Assembly: GCA_021323605.1 (NCBI GenBank)
Contig: JAJPKS010000124.1
Span: 1 to 47,077, forward strand
Reading direction: 5' to 3'
Source: Bacillota bacterium
Lineage (GTDB): Bacteria; Chloroflexota; Dormibacteria; Dormibacterales; Dormibacteraceae
DNA length: 47,077 nucleotides
The translations under genes and the position numbers were made by a program. The first letter of the stretch is position 1. Each line of letters begins with the position of its first letter. Positions 16,732-28,430 of this stretch are shown in pieces. The notes under the pieces are model-generated. The model saw only the letters and a program-made list of their open reading frames with translations, was not told where the DNA came from and searched no databases.

Positions 16732-18123
16732 TCACGGAGGGGCCCCGCCCCCGACCAGGCGCTCCAGCAGCCGGCGCAGATCACCCCGAACCCGGTCCTC
16801 GCCGACGACCGCCTCCTGGCCACCCAGGGAGAGCCGGTAGACGAAACGATCCGGCCCCGCCGGAGATGGAGGGGCTCCCCCCGCCCTCCGGCGATGGCGG
16901 AGGGAGCCGCCGGCCTCGGCCGCGAGGCAACGCCGCACCGCGCGCCGCTCGCGGTCGGTGAGCTCCTCGATCGAGATCGAGGCCCGCAGCGTCAACCCGG
17001 CGATGCCGCCCGATCGCTCGATCCACAGCCGCCCCGAGCCACGCCGGCCCGCTCCCGCCTCCCCGCCCTCGGTCTGCGTCGCCATCGCCCGCATCGGCCT
17101 CCTCAGCACGCCCACCTCGGCCCAGCCCTCCGCCACCGCGACCGCCTCCGCCGAACGGGGGCCGAAGAGCGCCGCCGCGGAGCGTACCGTGGCCCGGGCG
17201 AAGGCCTCGAAGCCGGCGTCGCCCGGCAGCTCGCCCGCCACCAGCGCCCGATACCAGATCCTGCCCGCCCGCTCCCAGGCGTAGCCACCCAGGGCGACGG
17301 CGACCAGATAGAAGGCGCGGTTGGGGATGCCCGAGTTGAGATGGACGCCACCGTTGTCGGTGTCGGTGGGCACGTAGTCACGCACGTGGGCCGGCTGGAG
17401 GTCGCCCTCGAAGGCCGTCCCCGGCGCGCTGAGCGAGCGCAGGGCGTACCCTCTCAGGGCTGGCCCCAGGATGCCCGCTCCGATCGACCAGTCGGCCTGC
17501 TCGACCGTCTGCCCCAGCGCGTACTGCTTGACCAGCGCGCCGAAGACGTCAGCGATCGACTCGTTGAGCGCCCCCGGCTGACCGTCGTAGCGGAGCCCGA
17601 TCGTGCGCTCGATCACGGCGTGGGTCAGCTCGTGGCCGATCACGTCGAGGGAGGAGGTGAAAGCGCCGATCCGGAAGAGCCGACCGTCGCCGTCGCCGAA
17701 GATCAGGCGTTCGCCGTCCCAGAAGGCGTTGTCGTAGCCACGGCCGAAGTGGACCTCCCCCAGCAGCGGGTGGCCGAGGCCGTCGATCGAGTCGCGGCCC
17801 ATCACCTCCCAGAAGAGGCGATAGGTGTCGCCGAAGCCGTCGTAAGCCTGGTTGGCGGCCTCGTCCGCCACCGGCGGCTCCCCTTCGCGGCGCAGGATCC
17901 GATCGGCGCGCCGGTCGATCCGGTGGCCGGCGTCGAAGATCGTTCGCCGCGGCCGCCCCGGAGCCGGGGGCAACCGCCGGGGTGGCGCGGGCGCGCCCCC
18001 CCGGGCGCGCATGGCACGGAGCCACCGGTCGACGGCGAGCGTGTCGCGCGCCGCCCGGCGGTCCGGCGGCGCCCCTCGCTCCGCCACTCGTTCGAGGAGG
18101 TGAGGGGGAACGATGGCGCACGT
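16732..18123 (-). CDS. Protealysin-like M4 metallopeptidase fused to C-terminal emfourin-like inhibitor domain (start codon unclear)
   Basis: IVPPHLL propeptide motif, DVIGHELTHAVIERT (HExxH), LNESIADVFGALV, NGGVHLNSGIPNRAFYLVA. C-terminal LWIERSGGIAGLTLRASISIEEL...PDRFVYRLSLGGQEAVV resembles emfourin. Confidence 0.82.
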   Translation of the reverse strand, partial: TCAIVPPHLLERVAERGAPPDRRAARDTLAVDRWLRAMRARGGAPAPPRRLPPAPGRPRRTIFDAGHRIDRRADRILRREGEPPVADEAANQAYDGFGDTYRLFWEVMGRDSIDGLGHPLLGEVHFGRGYDNAFWDGERLIFGDGDGRLFRIGAFTSSLDVIGHELTHAVIERTIGLRYDGQPGALNESIADVFGALVKQYALGQTVEQADWSIGAGILGPALRGYALRSLSAPGTAFEGDLQPAHVRDYVPTDTDNGGVHLNSGIPNRAFYLVAVALGGYAWERAGRIWYRALVAGELPGDAGFEAFARATVRSAAALFGPRSAEAVAVAEGWAEVGVLRRPMRAMATQTEGGEAGAGRRGSGRLWIERSGGIAGLTLRASISIEELTDRERRAVRRCLAAEAGGSLRHRRRAGGAPPSPAGPDRFVYRLSLGGQEAVVGEDRVRGDLRRLLERLVGGGAPP

Positions 18124-18199
18124 CCCTCCTCTGTCGGCGGTCCGGCGGGACGGGCGCCCCCCAGGGGCGCCGCGGGGGTCCCGGCCGGCCCGCCCCGGC

Positions 18200-19153
18200 T
18201 CAGCCGGCCAGCCCCAGCAGGGCCTCACGTGACCAGCCGTGCAGACGCAACCAGCCCAGCTCCAGCGGGCCCAGGCTTTCGACATCCCGGCGGGAGAGGC
18301 GGAGGAACACCCACTGAACCCCTCGCCGACCGCTCCGGAGGTCGGGCATGCCCATGCCCTCGAGCCGGATCGCCGTGCCCGACCTGGTCCCGGGCGGGAT
18401 GCGCACGGCTCTGGTCCCCAGCATGGTCGGCACCCACACGCGCCCACCCAGCGCGGCCCTCACCGGGCTGACGTCGACCCAGCAGGAGAGGTCCTGCCCG
18501 CTCCGGTAGAAGCGAGGGTGCACCTGCACGCGAACCCGCAGGTAGAGGTCACCGGGGGGCGCCCCGGGTGCGGGCACGTCCCCCATCCCCGAGAGCCGGA
18601 TGCGCGAGCCGGTGTCGACCCCGGGCGGGATGCGCACCCACAGGACCTGCACCTCCTCCCGCAGCCCACGGCCGGCACAGGCGTGACAGGTGCCCGGCAA
18701 CCGGCCGCGGCCTCCGCAGCGCAGGCACGCCTCGCGCTCCCAGCGCCACAGGCGCACCGAGACCCCGAGGCCGCGACAGCTCGGACAGACGCCGCCGCCG
18801 GTCCCCCGGCAGAACCCGCAGGTGATGCGGCGGATGACCGCCATGCGCCGGGCCGCGCCGTGGAAGGCGTCCTCGAGGGAGACGCTGAGGTCCTGGACGA
18901 GGTCACGACCGGCCGGCGCGCGCGGTGGCCTGGGTGGCGCCGAAGCGCGGTCGTATCTCCGGCGTCGCTCGGGATCGGAGAGGACCTCGTAGGCCTCGCG
19001 GATCTCCTTGAAGCGCTGCGCCGCCCCGGGATCGCCCGGGTTGTGGTCGGGATGGTATCGCTTGGCCAGGGACCGAAAGGCCCGCTGCACCTCGGCCTGG
19101 CTGGCGGAGCGGTCGATGCCCAGGATCTCGTAGTAGTCCCGCTCCGTCCGCAC
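18200..19153 (-). CDS. DnaJ-family co-chaperone (second copy)
   Basis: DYYEILGIDRSASQAEVQRAFRSLAKRYHPDHNPGD J domain; four CxxCxGxG repeats; C-terminal IPPGVDTGSRIRL. Confidence 0.92.
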   Translation of the reverse strand: MRTERDYYEILGIDRSASQAEVQRAFRSLAKRYHPDHNPGDPGAAQRFKEIREAYEVLSDPERRRRYDRASAPPRPPRAPAGRDLVQDLSVSLEDAFHGAARRMAVIRRITCGFCRGTGGGVCPSCRGLGVSVRLWRWEREACLRCGGRGRLPGTCHACAGRGLREEVQVLWVRIPPGVDTGSRIRLSGMGDVPAPGAPPGDLYLRVRVQVHPRFYRSGQDLSCWVDVSPVRAALGGRVWVPTMLGTRAVRIPPGTRSGTAIRLEGMGMPDLRSGRRGVQWVFLRLSRRDVESLGPLELGWLRLHGWSREALLGLAG

Positions 19154-19256
19154 CGCTCCGCCCCGCTCCTTCGTTCCCGCCCAGCGTCTGTGATCCCGCG
19201 CCGCCCGTCAACGCGGTCCGGGTCCCGGGCGCTCCTCCCCGACGCTCCCTGCGGGA

Positions 19257-20399
19257 TCAGTCCAGGTTGATGGCCTCGCGCAGCTTCTCGAAGAAGCCCT
19301 TGGAGACCTTCTCGGGCTTGCCGGTGAGGCCCCCCACCTTGCGCAGGAGGTCCCTCTGCTCCGGAGTGAGATCCCTCGGGATCACCACCTGGACCTTCAC
19401 GAACTGGGCGCCCCGCCGCCCGGTGCGCACATCGGGCATGCCCTTCCCGGCCAGCCGGAAGGTCTGCCCGTGCTGCGTGCCGGGGGGGATGGCGATCTCC
19501 ACCGGCCCGTCCAGCGTGGGCACCTCGATCCGGTCGCCCAGAGCGGCCTGGATCATGTTGATGCGGAGGTCGTAGACCACGTCCTCGTCCTGGCGCCGAA
19601 GCTGGGGATGCGGCTTGACCTTGAGGACGATGTAGAGGTCGCCGGGTGGGCCGCCGCGCAGGCCGGCCTCGCCCTCGCCGGCCAGCCGGATCTGGGAGCC
19701 GGTGTCGACCCCGGGCGGGATGCGGACGCTCAGCCGGCGGCGACGCTCCACTCGTCCCTGCCCGTGGCAGGCGCTGCACGGGGTGCGCAGGACACGGCCG
19801 GCGCCCGAGCACGACGGGCAGGTCGTGATGTTGACCACCGCGCCGAAGATCGATTGGGCCTGCCGGCGCACCTGTCCCCTGCCGCCGCACGTGCCGCACG
19901 TCTCCCAGCCCGTGCCGGGCTGGGCACCGGCGCCGCCGCACGCCTCGCAGGCGACGAGCCGTGGCACCTCGATCTCCTTCTCCGTCCCCCGGTAGGCCTC
20001 CTCGAAGCTGATGGTCAGGTCGTAGCGCAGGTCGTCGCCCCGTGCCGAGCGGGTGGTGGCCCGGCGGCCGAAGCTGCCGAAGGCGTCGCCGAAGAAGGAC
20101 TCGAAGATGTCCCCGAAGCCGAAGCCCTCGAACCCGCCGAACCCGGCCGGCCCCTGGCCCACACCCGCCTGGCTCACGCCGGCGTGCCCGAACATGTCGT
20201 AGGCACGCCGCTTCTCCGGGTCGGAGAGGACCGCATAGGCCTCGTTGATCTCCTTGAAACGCTCGGCGGCGGCGGGATCACCCGGGTTGCGGTCCGGATG
20301 GTGCTGCATGGCCAGCCGGCGGAAGGCCCGTTTGAGGTCGTCCTGGCTGGCGTCCCTCCGGACGCCCAGGATCTCGTAGTAGTCGCGCTTGACCGCCAA
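19257..20399 (-). CDS. dnaJ: Chaperone protein DnaJ
   Basis: J domain with HPD, G/F region, four CxxCxGxG repeats, IPPGVDTGSQIRL. Confidence 0.96.
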   Translation of the reverse strand: MAVKRDYYEILGVRRDASQDDLKRAFRRLAMQHHPDRNPGDPAAAERFKEINEAYAVLSDPEKRRAYDMFGHAGVSQAGVGQGPAGFGGFEGFGFGDIFESFFGDAFGSFGRRATTRSARGDDLRYDLTISFEEAYRGTEKEIEVPRLVACEACGGAGAQPGTGWETCGTCGGRGQVRRQAQSIFGAVVNITTCPSCSGAGRVLRTPCSACHGQGRVERRRRLSVRIPPGVDTGSQIRLAGEGEAGLRGGPPGDLYIVLKVKPHPQLRRQDEDVVYDLRINMIQAALGDRIEVPTLDGPVEIAIPPGTQHGQTFRLAGKGMPDVRTGRRGAQFVKVQVVIPRDLTPEQRDLLRKVGGLTGKPEKVSKGFFEKLREAINLD

Positions 20400-20402
20400 C
20401 GT

Positions 20403-21140
20403 CTATTCGGGGTGAGAGGGCGGCCGGGCGACCCTCACCAGGGCGGGCCGCAGAACTCGATCGTGCATGCGGTAGCCGGGGCGTAGCTCCGCCACCACGG
20501 TGTCCTCGGGGTGATCCCCGGACTCCTCCGCCGCCACCGCCTCGTGGAGGCTGGGATCGAAGCGAACACCGACCGATTCGATCCGCTCCACGCCGACCGA
20601 GGCCAGCACCTCCTCCAGCTTCTGGAAGGTCAGGCGGACGCCCTTCAGCCAGTTCTGGTCCACGCCCTCGGGGGCGTGGTCGAGGGCCAGCTTGGCGTCG
20701 TCGAGGACCGGGAGCAGCCGTTCGGCCACGGTCGCGGCGGCGAAGCGCATGGTCTCCAGCTGTTCCTGCCGCGCCCGTTTCTTGAAGTTGTCGAAGTCGG
20801 CGGCCAAGCGCAGGTAGCGACCGTTGGCCTCCTCGAGCTGCGAGGCCAGCTCCTCGATCCGTCGATCGCGTTCGTCCGGCTCCGCCCGGGCCTCGGTCGC
20901 GGGCGGGCCCGCGGCCGCCGCTTCCGGGCGCGACCCGGGGTCGGGCTCGGCCCCGGCCGGACCGCCCTTCTCCCCGGCGATCGCCTCCCCCGGCACCGTC
21001 GCGGCCCCGGTCTCCTCCGGGGCCGCAGCCCCATCACCCGGCCGCGGCGGGCGCTCCTCGCCCCCGGGACTCGACCCGCCCGCCGTCGGATCCCCGGGCG
21101 ATGGGGTCGTCTCCTGATCGTTCTCTCGCTTCGACGGCAT
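20403..21140 (-). CDS. grpE: Nucleotide exchange factor GrpE
   Basis: YLRLAADFDNFKKRARQE...LLPVLDDAKLALDH...GVRFDPSLHEAVAAEES...LRPGYRMHDRVLRPALVRVA. Confidence 0.95.
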   Translation of the reverse strand: MPSKRENDQETTPSPGDPTAGGSSPGGEERPPRPGDGAAAPEETGAATVPGEAIAGEKGGPAGAEPDPGSRPEAAAAGPPATEARAEPDERDRRIEELASQLEEANGRYLRLAADFDNFKKRARQEQLETMRFAAATVAERLLPVLDDAKLALDHAPEGVDQNWLKGVRLTFQKLEEVLASVGVERIESVGVRFDPSLHEAVAAEESGDHPEDTVVAELRPGYRMHDRVLRPALVRVARPPSHPE

Positions 21141-21286
21141 CGTTCCTCTTGATACCGCGCGCTTCCGCCTGCTCAAACGTGCCACCTCTCCAGACCGTGC
21201 CCCGGGTTCGCCACGGTCCCACGCGGCGCCCTTTGGCCCGCGGGTCTCGAGCCCGGACCAGCAAACCTTACGGGCTCGGCCCTACC

Positions 21287-22315
21287 TTACGCGTAGGCCT
21301 CCGCCATGCGCTCGCTCGCCCAGCGAGCGACCGTCCGCAGTCGCCCCACCACCTGGGGGTAGTCCATCCGGGTGGGGCCGACCACGCCCAGGACGCCCCG
21401 GATGCGGTTGCTCGGGCCGTAGGTGGTGAGGACCAGGGTGCAGGAATGGAGCTGGCTCATCCCGTTCTCGGAGCCGATGACGATCTGGAGATCGGAGTTG
21501 GCCGCCAGCTGCTGGAGCAGCACCGCCAGGTAGCGGCTCTCCTCCAGCACCTCGAGGACCTGGTGGAGTCGCGACGCCTCGGCGAACTCCGGCTGCCGGA
21601 CCAGGTTCCGGACTCCGTCGTGGATGACGATGGTGTCCGAGCTCCGCTCGAACTGCTCGAGCACCTCGCACACCCTGGTCAGGACCTCCTTCTCCAGGCC
21701 CTCCCCCAGCCGCTCGATCCGGGCCGCGACCTCCTCACGGTCTTTCCCCGGCAGTTCCCGGTTGAGCCTGTTGGCGAGCCGGGTCAGCTCACCCTGATCG
21801 ACCGGCCGGCTGGTCGTGGTCACGTGCTGCCGCAGGAGGTTCCCCTCCACCAGCACCACGATCAGCACCGCCCGGGCCTCCAGGGAGGCCAGGTCGACGT
21901 GCTTGATCCGGGCCAGGGGACCGCTCGGGGAGCTGGCCACAGCGGCGTTGCGGGTCACCGTGGCCAGGGTCGTGGCCACCCGCTCGAGCAGGAGCTGGGG
22001 ATCGTGGGGAGCGAGCCGCAGCTCCTCCTGGATGTAGGACTCGATCCCGGGCGGGACCGGCTCCAGGTCCATCAAGAAATCGACGAAGTAGCGGTACCCA
22101 CGGTCGGTCGGGACGCGGCCCGCCGACGTGTGCGGCTGGGCCAGGTACCCCAGATCGCCGAGCTCGGACAGCTCGTTGCGGATCGTGGCCGAGCTCAGGT
22201 TGAGGAAGTGGCGGCTGACCAGCTGCTGCGAGCCCACGGGAACGGCCGTGACCGTGAACTCGCGGACGACCGCCTTCAGGATCTCCTGTTTTCTTGGCTC
22301 CAATGGAGTTGGCAC
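21287..22315 (-). CDS. hrcA: Heat-inducible transcription repressor HrcA
   Basis: RKQEILKAVVREFTVTAVPVGSQQLVSRHFLNLSSATIRNELSELGDLGYLAQPHTSAGRVPTDRGYRYFVD. GTG at 22315 or TTG at 22303 as start. Confidence 0.96.
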   Translation of the reverse strand: MPTPLEPRKQEILKAVVREFTVTAVPVGSQQLVSRHFLNLSSATIRNELSELGDLGYLAQPHTSAGRVPTDRGYRYFVDFLMDLEPVPPGIESYIQEELRLAPHDPQLLLERVATTLATVTRNAAVASSPSGPLARIKHVDLASLEARAVLIVVLVEGNLLRQHVTTTSRPVDQGELTRLANRLNRELPGKDREEVAARIERLGEGLEKEVLTRVCEVLEQFERSSDTIVIHDGVRNLVRQPEFAEASRLHQVLEVLEESRYLAVLLQQLAANSDLQIVIGSENGMSQLHSCTLVLTTYGPSNRIRGVLGVVGPTRMDYPQVVGRLRTVARWASERMAEAYA

Positions 22316-22335
22316 TCTCCGCAGTGGAGTGCCAA
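22309..22335. promoter_or_regulatory. CIRCE element (HrcA operator)
   Basis: TTGGCACTC-TCCGCAGTG-GAGTGCCAA; consensus TTAGCACTC-N9-GAGTGCTAA. Confidence 0.93.
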
Positions 22336-22382
22336 CAGTCTACCGCAGGTCGGAGCCCCGGGGGAGGGCCGCGCCCACTCCC

Positions 22383-23609
22383 TCAGAGGACGGCCAGCGC
22401 GATCTGGTTGTGCAGGTCGAGCCCCCGGGCGGTGGGCACCCAGCGCGAGCCTCGACGCTCCACCAGGCCCACCCGACGAAGCCCCTCGAGCCGATCCTCG
22501 AAGCCGGGCGGGGCCTCCAGGCCGGCGACGGTGCGCAACCCCAGCATCACCAGCTCGGCCCGAGCCCGCTCCGGGGCCAGCTCCTCCCCGTCCTCGCCGA
22601 CGGGGGTGATCGCGGCCGGTCCCGGGCCCGGCCCGGGCGACCCCTCGAGGGCGGCCAGGTAGGCGCGGGGGTGGGCGAGGTTCCACCAGCGCCACGCCCG
22701 GTCCCCATCGGTCGCATAGGAGTGGGCGCCGGCCCCGGCCCCGTAGACGGGTCGGCACTCCCAGTAGGCCTGGTTGTGTCGGGCACGATGGCCGGGCCGG
22801 CACCAGTTGGACACCTCGTAGCGCTCGTAGCCGGCGGCGGCCAGCACCTCCACCGCGACCTGCAGCTGCTCCCACTGGGCGTCGGCATCGACCTCGGGGA
22901 GCAGGCCCCGATCGCGACGACGGGTGAGGAGGGTACCGGGCTCGAAGGTCAGACAGTAGCAGGAGAGGTGCTCCGGGCCCAGCTCGACCGCCCGCTCGAG
23001 GCTGGCGCGCCAGGTGTCGCGGTCCTGGAAGGGGATGCCGTAGATGAGGTCGAGGTTGATGTTCTCGAACCCCGCCCGGCGTGCCTCGAGGAAGGCGGCC
23101 ACGGCCCGGGCGCCGTCGGTCCGCCGCTCGAGGACGGTCAGCGCCCGGGGATCGAAGCTCTGGACGCCGAGGCTGAGACGGTTGACACCGCGCGACCGCC
23201 AGACCGCCAGCCGCCGGGGGTCGGTCGAGGCGGGGTTGGCCTCGAGCGTGATCTCCGCCCCGGCCTCGATCTCGAAGGTGGCCCGCAGGTATGCCAGCAT
23301 CCGCTCCGCCAGCTCCGGTGGGTACAGGCTCGGCGTGCCCCCGCCGATGTACACCGTCCGCAGCGGGGCGAAGGGCAGGGCGGCCCGCGCCCATTCCAGC
23401 TCGCCCTCCAGCGCCCGCTGGTACTCGGGCATCAGCCGCTGCATGCCGGCGTAGGCGTTGAAGTCGCAGTAACCGCAGCGATGCCGGCAGAAGGGGATGT
23501 GCAGGTAGAGATGTCGGAACGGCACCAGCCGAAAGGCACCGGCGATCGCCACCCGCGGCCGGCCGGGCGATGGCCGGCCCACCGCCGCCGTCCCCCCGAC
23601 CGCCGTCAT
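22383..23609 (-). CDS. hemW: HemW-like radical SAM protein
   Basis: LYLHIPFCRHRCGYCDFNAYAGM...YIGGGTPSLYPPELAERML; adjacent to hrcA. Confidence 0.92.
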   Translation of the reverse strand: MTAVGGTAAVGRPSPGRPRVAIAGAFRLVPFRHLYLHIPFCRHRCGYCDFNAYAGMQRLMPEYQRALEGELEWARAALPFAPLRTVYIGGGTPSLYPPELAERMLAYLRATFEIEAGAEITLEANPASTDPRRLAVWRSRGVNRLSLGVQSFDPRALTVLERRTDGARAVAAFLEARRAGFENINLDLIYGIPFQDRDTWRASLERAVELGPEHLSCYCLTFEPGTLLTRRRDRGLLPEVDADAQWEQLQVAVEVLAAAGYERYEVSNWCRPGHRARHNQAYWECRPVYGAGAGAHSYATDGDRAWRWWNLAHPRAYLAALEGSPGPGPGPAAITPVGEDGEELAPERARAELVMLGLRTVAGLEAPPGFEDRLEGLRRVGLVERRGSRWVPTARGLDLHNQIALAVL

Positions 23610-23935
23610 CAGGGCGATCTCCCGATCTCGTATCGCTCGGCCCGCACCTGTTCCAGGGTCCGCTCCAGCTGTTGGGCCGCGGCCTCCCGGTCGGGGACCA
23701 GGTCGAGGATCCGGGCGGCCATGCGTTCCTCGAGGCGGGCCAGCTGGCGGCCGATGGCCTCGGTGGGAGCCCCCCGGACCCGGTAACGATCTCGCTTCCG
23801 CCACAGGCGGCGGTGCTCGGCCCGCAGGTCGGCCAGGGCCACCTCGACCCGGCAGTCCAGGCAGCGCCCCTCGCGCACCAGGGAGCTGTCGACCTGCCGG
23901 CCGCAGCGGTGGCACGGGATGAGGATCCCGCTCAC
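23609..23935 (-). CDS. Zinc-ribbon/coiled-coil hypothetical protein
   Basis: CHRCGRQVDSSLVREGRCLDC two CxxC knuckles; TGATG overlap with hemW. Confidence 0.65.
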   Translation of the reverse strand: MSGILIPCHRCGRQVDSSLVREGRCLDCRVEVALADLRAEHRRLWRKRDRYRVRGAPTEAIGRQLARLEERMAARILDLVPDREAAAQQLERTLEQVRAERYEIGRSP

Positions 23936-24390
23936 GGCTCCGCCCGCAACTCGGCCAACCGCGCCCCGGTCAGCTCGACCAGCCGCGACGGCGTGATCGC
24001 GAAGGCCGCGTCCGGTCGCCCGGCGGCGGCCCAGACCACGTCGTAGCGGAGGAGGTCACGGTCCATGTAGGTGGCGAGCCTCCGCACATGCCCGAAGGGC
24101 GGCACCCCGCCGATGGCGTAGCCCGTCACCTCCCGTACCGCCTCCGGATCGGCCCGCTCCACCCGTCCTCCGGCCAGGTCCTCCAGCCGGCGAGGATCGA
24201 GACGGTTCTCGCCGCTCATCAGCACCAGCACCGGCAGCTCGTCGATCCGGAACACCAGGGACTTCACGATCTGGCCCACCTTCACGCCGATGGAGCGCGC
24301 CGCCTCCGGAGCCGTCCGCACGCCCGCGGGGTAGCACCGGACCTCGAACTCGAGCCCTCGCTCCTCGAGCCATCGCTCGAACCGCGTCAT
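23932..24390 (-). CDS. YbaK/EbsC-family aminoacyl-tRNA deacylase-like protein
   Basis: ARSIGVKVGQIVKSLVFRIDELPVLVLMSGENRLDPRRL...VTGYAIGGVPPFGH. Confidence 0.88.
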   Translation of the reverse strand: MTRFERWLEERGLEFEVRCYPAGVRTAPEAARSIGVKVGQIVKSLVFRIDELPVLVLMSGENRLDPRRLEDLAGGRVERADPEAVREVTGYAIGGVPPFGHVRRLATYMDRDLLRYDVVWAAAGRPDAAFAITPSRLVELTGARLAELRAEP

Positions 24391-24400
24391 GGCAGCAAGC

Positions 24401-25576
24401 CTAGCCCACGGCCTCCGCCGGCCGACCGCCCGCCGGCGGCGATCCCTGGTCCGGCTGCCACACCACCTCCTCGAGCTGACCCGGACGGCGGCCCGGGGCC
24501 GGGGCCGTCACCTGCAGGTAGTGCTCGCTGACGCCCCGGATGCGGTCGCCCACCACCCGGTCCCAGACGACCTGCAGCCGGCGCCCGGCGAAGCCCGCCT
24601 CGTACTCCACCCGGAGGCGGTGCCCGAGCGCGATCGCCCGGTGGGAACGATCCCGGGCGAGCTCGGGCGGCACCCGGTCGGGGTAGCGGGCCGCGGCCGT
24701 GCGCGGGCGAGGCGAGAAGCGAAACACGTGCAGCTGCATGAACCGCGCCCGCTCGATCGCCTCCAGCGTCCGCTGGAAGTCGGCCTCGGTCTCGCCCGGG
24801 AAGCCGACCATGACGTCTCCGGTCAGGGCCAGGTCGGGGCGCACCGCCCGGGCCATGTCCACCGCCCGCTCGAAGGTGGCCAGGTCGTAGCGCCGCCGCA
24901 TCCGGGCCAGCACGCGATCCGACCCCGACTGCAGGGGCAGGTGCAGATGGGGGCAGAAGCGCGGATGCTCCAGCAGCGCGACCAGGTCCGGGTCCACGTG
25001 GAAGGGATCCACCGAGGAGAGGCGGATGCGGGCCGGTGCGGCCGCCTCCAGGAGACGCCGCACGAGCGCGGCCAGCCCCCCGCGGTAGGAGCCGAGATCG
25101 ATCCCGGTGAGCACGATCTCCCGGTAGCCGACCGCCGCCGCCGCCCGGGCCCGGGCCTCGAGGTAGGGCAGCGCGCGTGAGAGCGACCGGCCACGGGTCT
25201 GCCAGACGATGCAGAACGTGCACCGGTTGTCGCAGCCCTCCTGCACCTTCAGCACGTAGCGGGAGCGTCGCGTCCCGGGCGGCTCCACCACCGCCTCCGG
25301 ATCGGGGAGCGGCTTGAGCCGGTTGGGCACCACCAGGTCCGCCCCCAGGGTGTCCCCGGGATGGGCGTCCACGTAACAACCCATCAGGATCACCGCCGCG
25401 CCGGGATGCTCGCGCCGGGCGCGCGCCACCGCCTTGCGGGTGTCCCGGTCGGCGGCACCGGTGACGGTGCACGAGTTGACCACGACGACATCGCGGGCGC
25501 CGGCCAGCAGTGCCGTCACCTCGTCGGTCTCGGCGGCGTTGGTGCGACAGCCAAGGTTGATGAAGGTCGCCGTCAT
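24401..25576 (-). CDS. mtaB: tRNA (t6A37) methylthiotransferase MtaB-like
   Basis: INLGCRTNAAETDEV...VVVNSCTVTGAADRDTRKAVARARREHP...VQEGCDNRCTFCIVWQTRGRSLS radical SAM motif. Confidence 0.9.
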   Translation of the reverse strand: MTATFINLGCRTNAAETDEVTALLAGARDVVVVNSCTVTGAADRDTRKAVARARREHPGAAVILMGCYVDAHPGDTLGADLVVPNRLKPLPDPEAVVEPPGTRRSRYVLKVQEGCDNRCTFCIVWQTRGRSLSRALPYLEARARAAAAVGYREIVLTGIDLGSYRGGLAALVRRLLEAAAPARIRLSSVDPFHVDPDLVALLEHPRFCPHLHLPLQSGSDRVLARMRRRYDLATFERAVDMARAVRPDLALTGDVMVGFPGETEADFQRTLEAIERARFMQLHVFRFSPRPRTAAARYPDRVPPELARDRSHRAIALGHRLRVEYEAGFAGRRLQVVWDRVVGDRIRGVSEHYLQVTAPAPGRRPGQLEEVVWQPDQGSPPAGGRPAEAVG

Positions 25577-25684
25577 GGGACTCGCTCCTCGAGGGCCGGG
25601 AGGGGAACGACCGGAGACCCGCCGCGCAGGCGGTAGCCTACCAGGCGTCCCCGGGCCGAGGTGGGCGCCGACGGCAGGCGCCGG

Positions 25685-27499
<1,815 letters not shown>

Positions 27500-27590
27500 T
27501 GGTAGCCCTGCCCCGGCACCGTCCCGGCCCCGGGCGGCGCGGCCGGCCCTCCTCCCGCTTCCGTCCCCGGGGTCGGGCGACGGTCGAGCC

Positions 27591-28256
27591 TCACCCGGGG
27601 CCCAGGCCCAGCGCCAGCCCGACCAGGGCGGCGGTCTCGGCCCGGAGGTTGCGCGGCCCGAGGCTCAAGACCCGCCCGCGGGCCCGCTCCAGCTCGGCTG
27701 GGGTCCAGCCGCCCTCCGGCCCGACGAAGAGCGTGGCCCCGTCCTCCAGCGCCCGCATGGGGGCTCCGGCACGGTCCAGGAGGTAGGGACGGGAGGCCTC
27801 CTCCCAGGCCTGAGGGAAGGGGAGCGGACCTCGCACCTCGGGCACCACGAGCCGGCAGGCCAGCATCGCCGCCTCACGGCAGATCGTGGCCCAGCGGGCG
27901 GTCCGGTCGGAACGGACCCGCGCCACGCAGCGGTCCGCCGTCACCAGGAGGAACCCGGCCGCACCCACCTCGGTCCCCCTGGAGAGGACCAGCTCGAGGG
28001 CGCTCGCCGGCAGCACCGCCACCGCCAGCGTGATCGAGCGGGCCGGCTCCGGCCGATGCTCGACCTCCGACTCCACCCGTCCTGCCACCCGCTCCTCGCC
28101 CACCACCTCCAGGCGAACGCGCAGGAGGCGCCCCTCCGGCTCGATCACCGAGATGCGCTCGCCCGGCCGGGCGCGAAGGGAACGGGCGAGATGACGGGCG
28201 TCCGGGCCCGTGATCTCGACCCGGTCGTCCCGGCGACGTCCGTAGAAGCAGGGCAT
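27591..28256 (-). CDS. rsmE: 16S rRNA (uracil1498-N3)-methyltransferase RsmE
   Basis: [19 protein letters not shown]...[14 protein letters not shown]...[15 protein letters not shown]. Confidence 0.92.
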   Translation of the reverse strand: MPCFYGRRRDDRVEITGPDARHLARSLRARPGERISVIEPEGRLLRVRLEVVGEERVAGRVESEVEHRPEPARSITLAVAVLPASALELVLSRGTEVGAAGFLLVTADRCVARVRSDRTARWATICREAAMLACRLVVPEVRGPLPFPQAWEEASRPYLLDRAGAPMRALEDGATLFVGPEGGWTPAELERARGRVLSLGPRNLRAETAALVGLALGLGPG

Positions 28257-28430
28257 GCGTGGAAGCGAGCTTAGAGGCAGAGGAGCCCCGCCCGGGCCGG
28301 AGCCCGAACGCCGCCCGGCCGGCCCGGGAAGATGTCCCGACGTCCGCCGTCGAACGACGACACGAACCGGCTAGACTAGCTCGGCCGGCGCGCTGGAGCG
28401 CCGTCCATACCATGACGGGGGGTTTTGACC

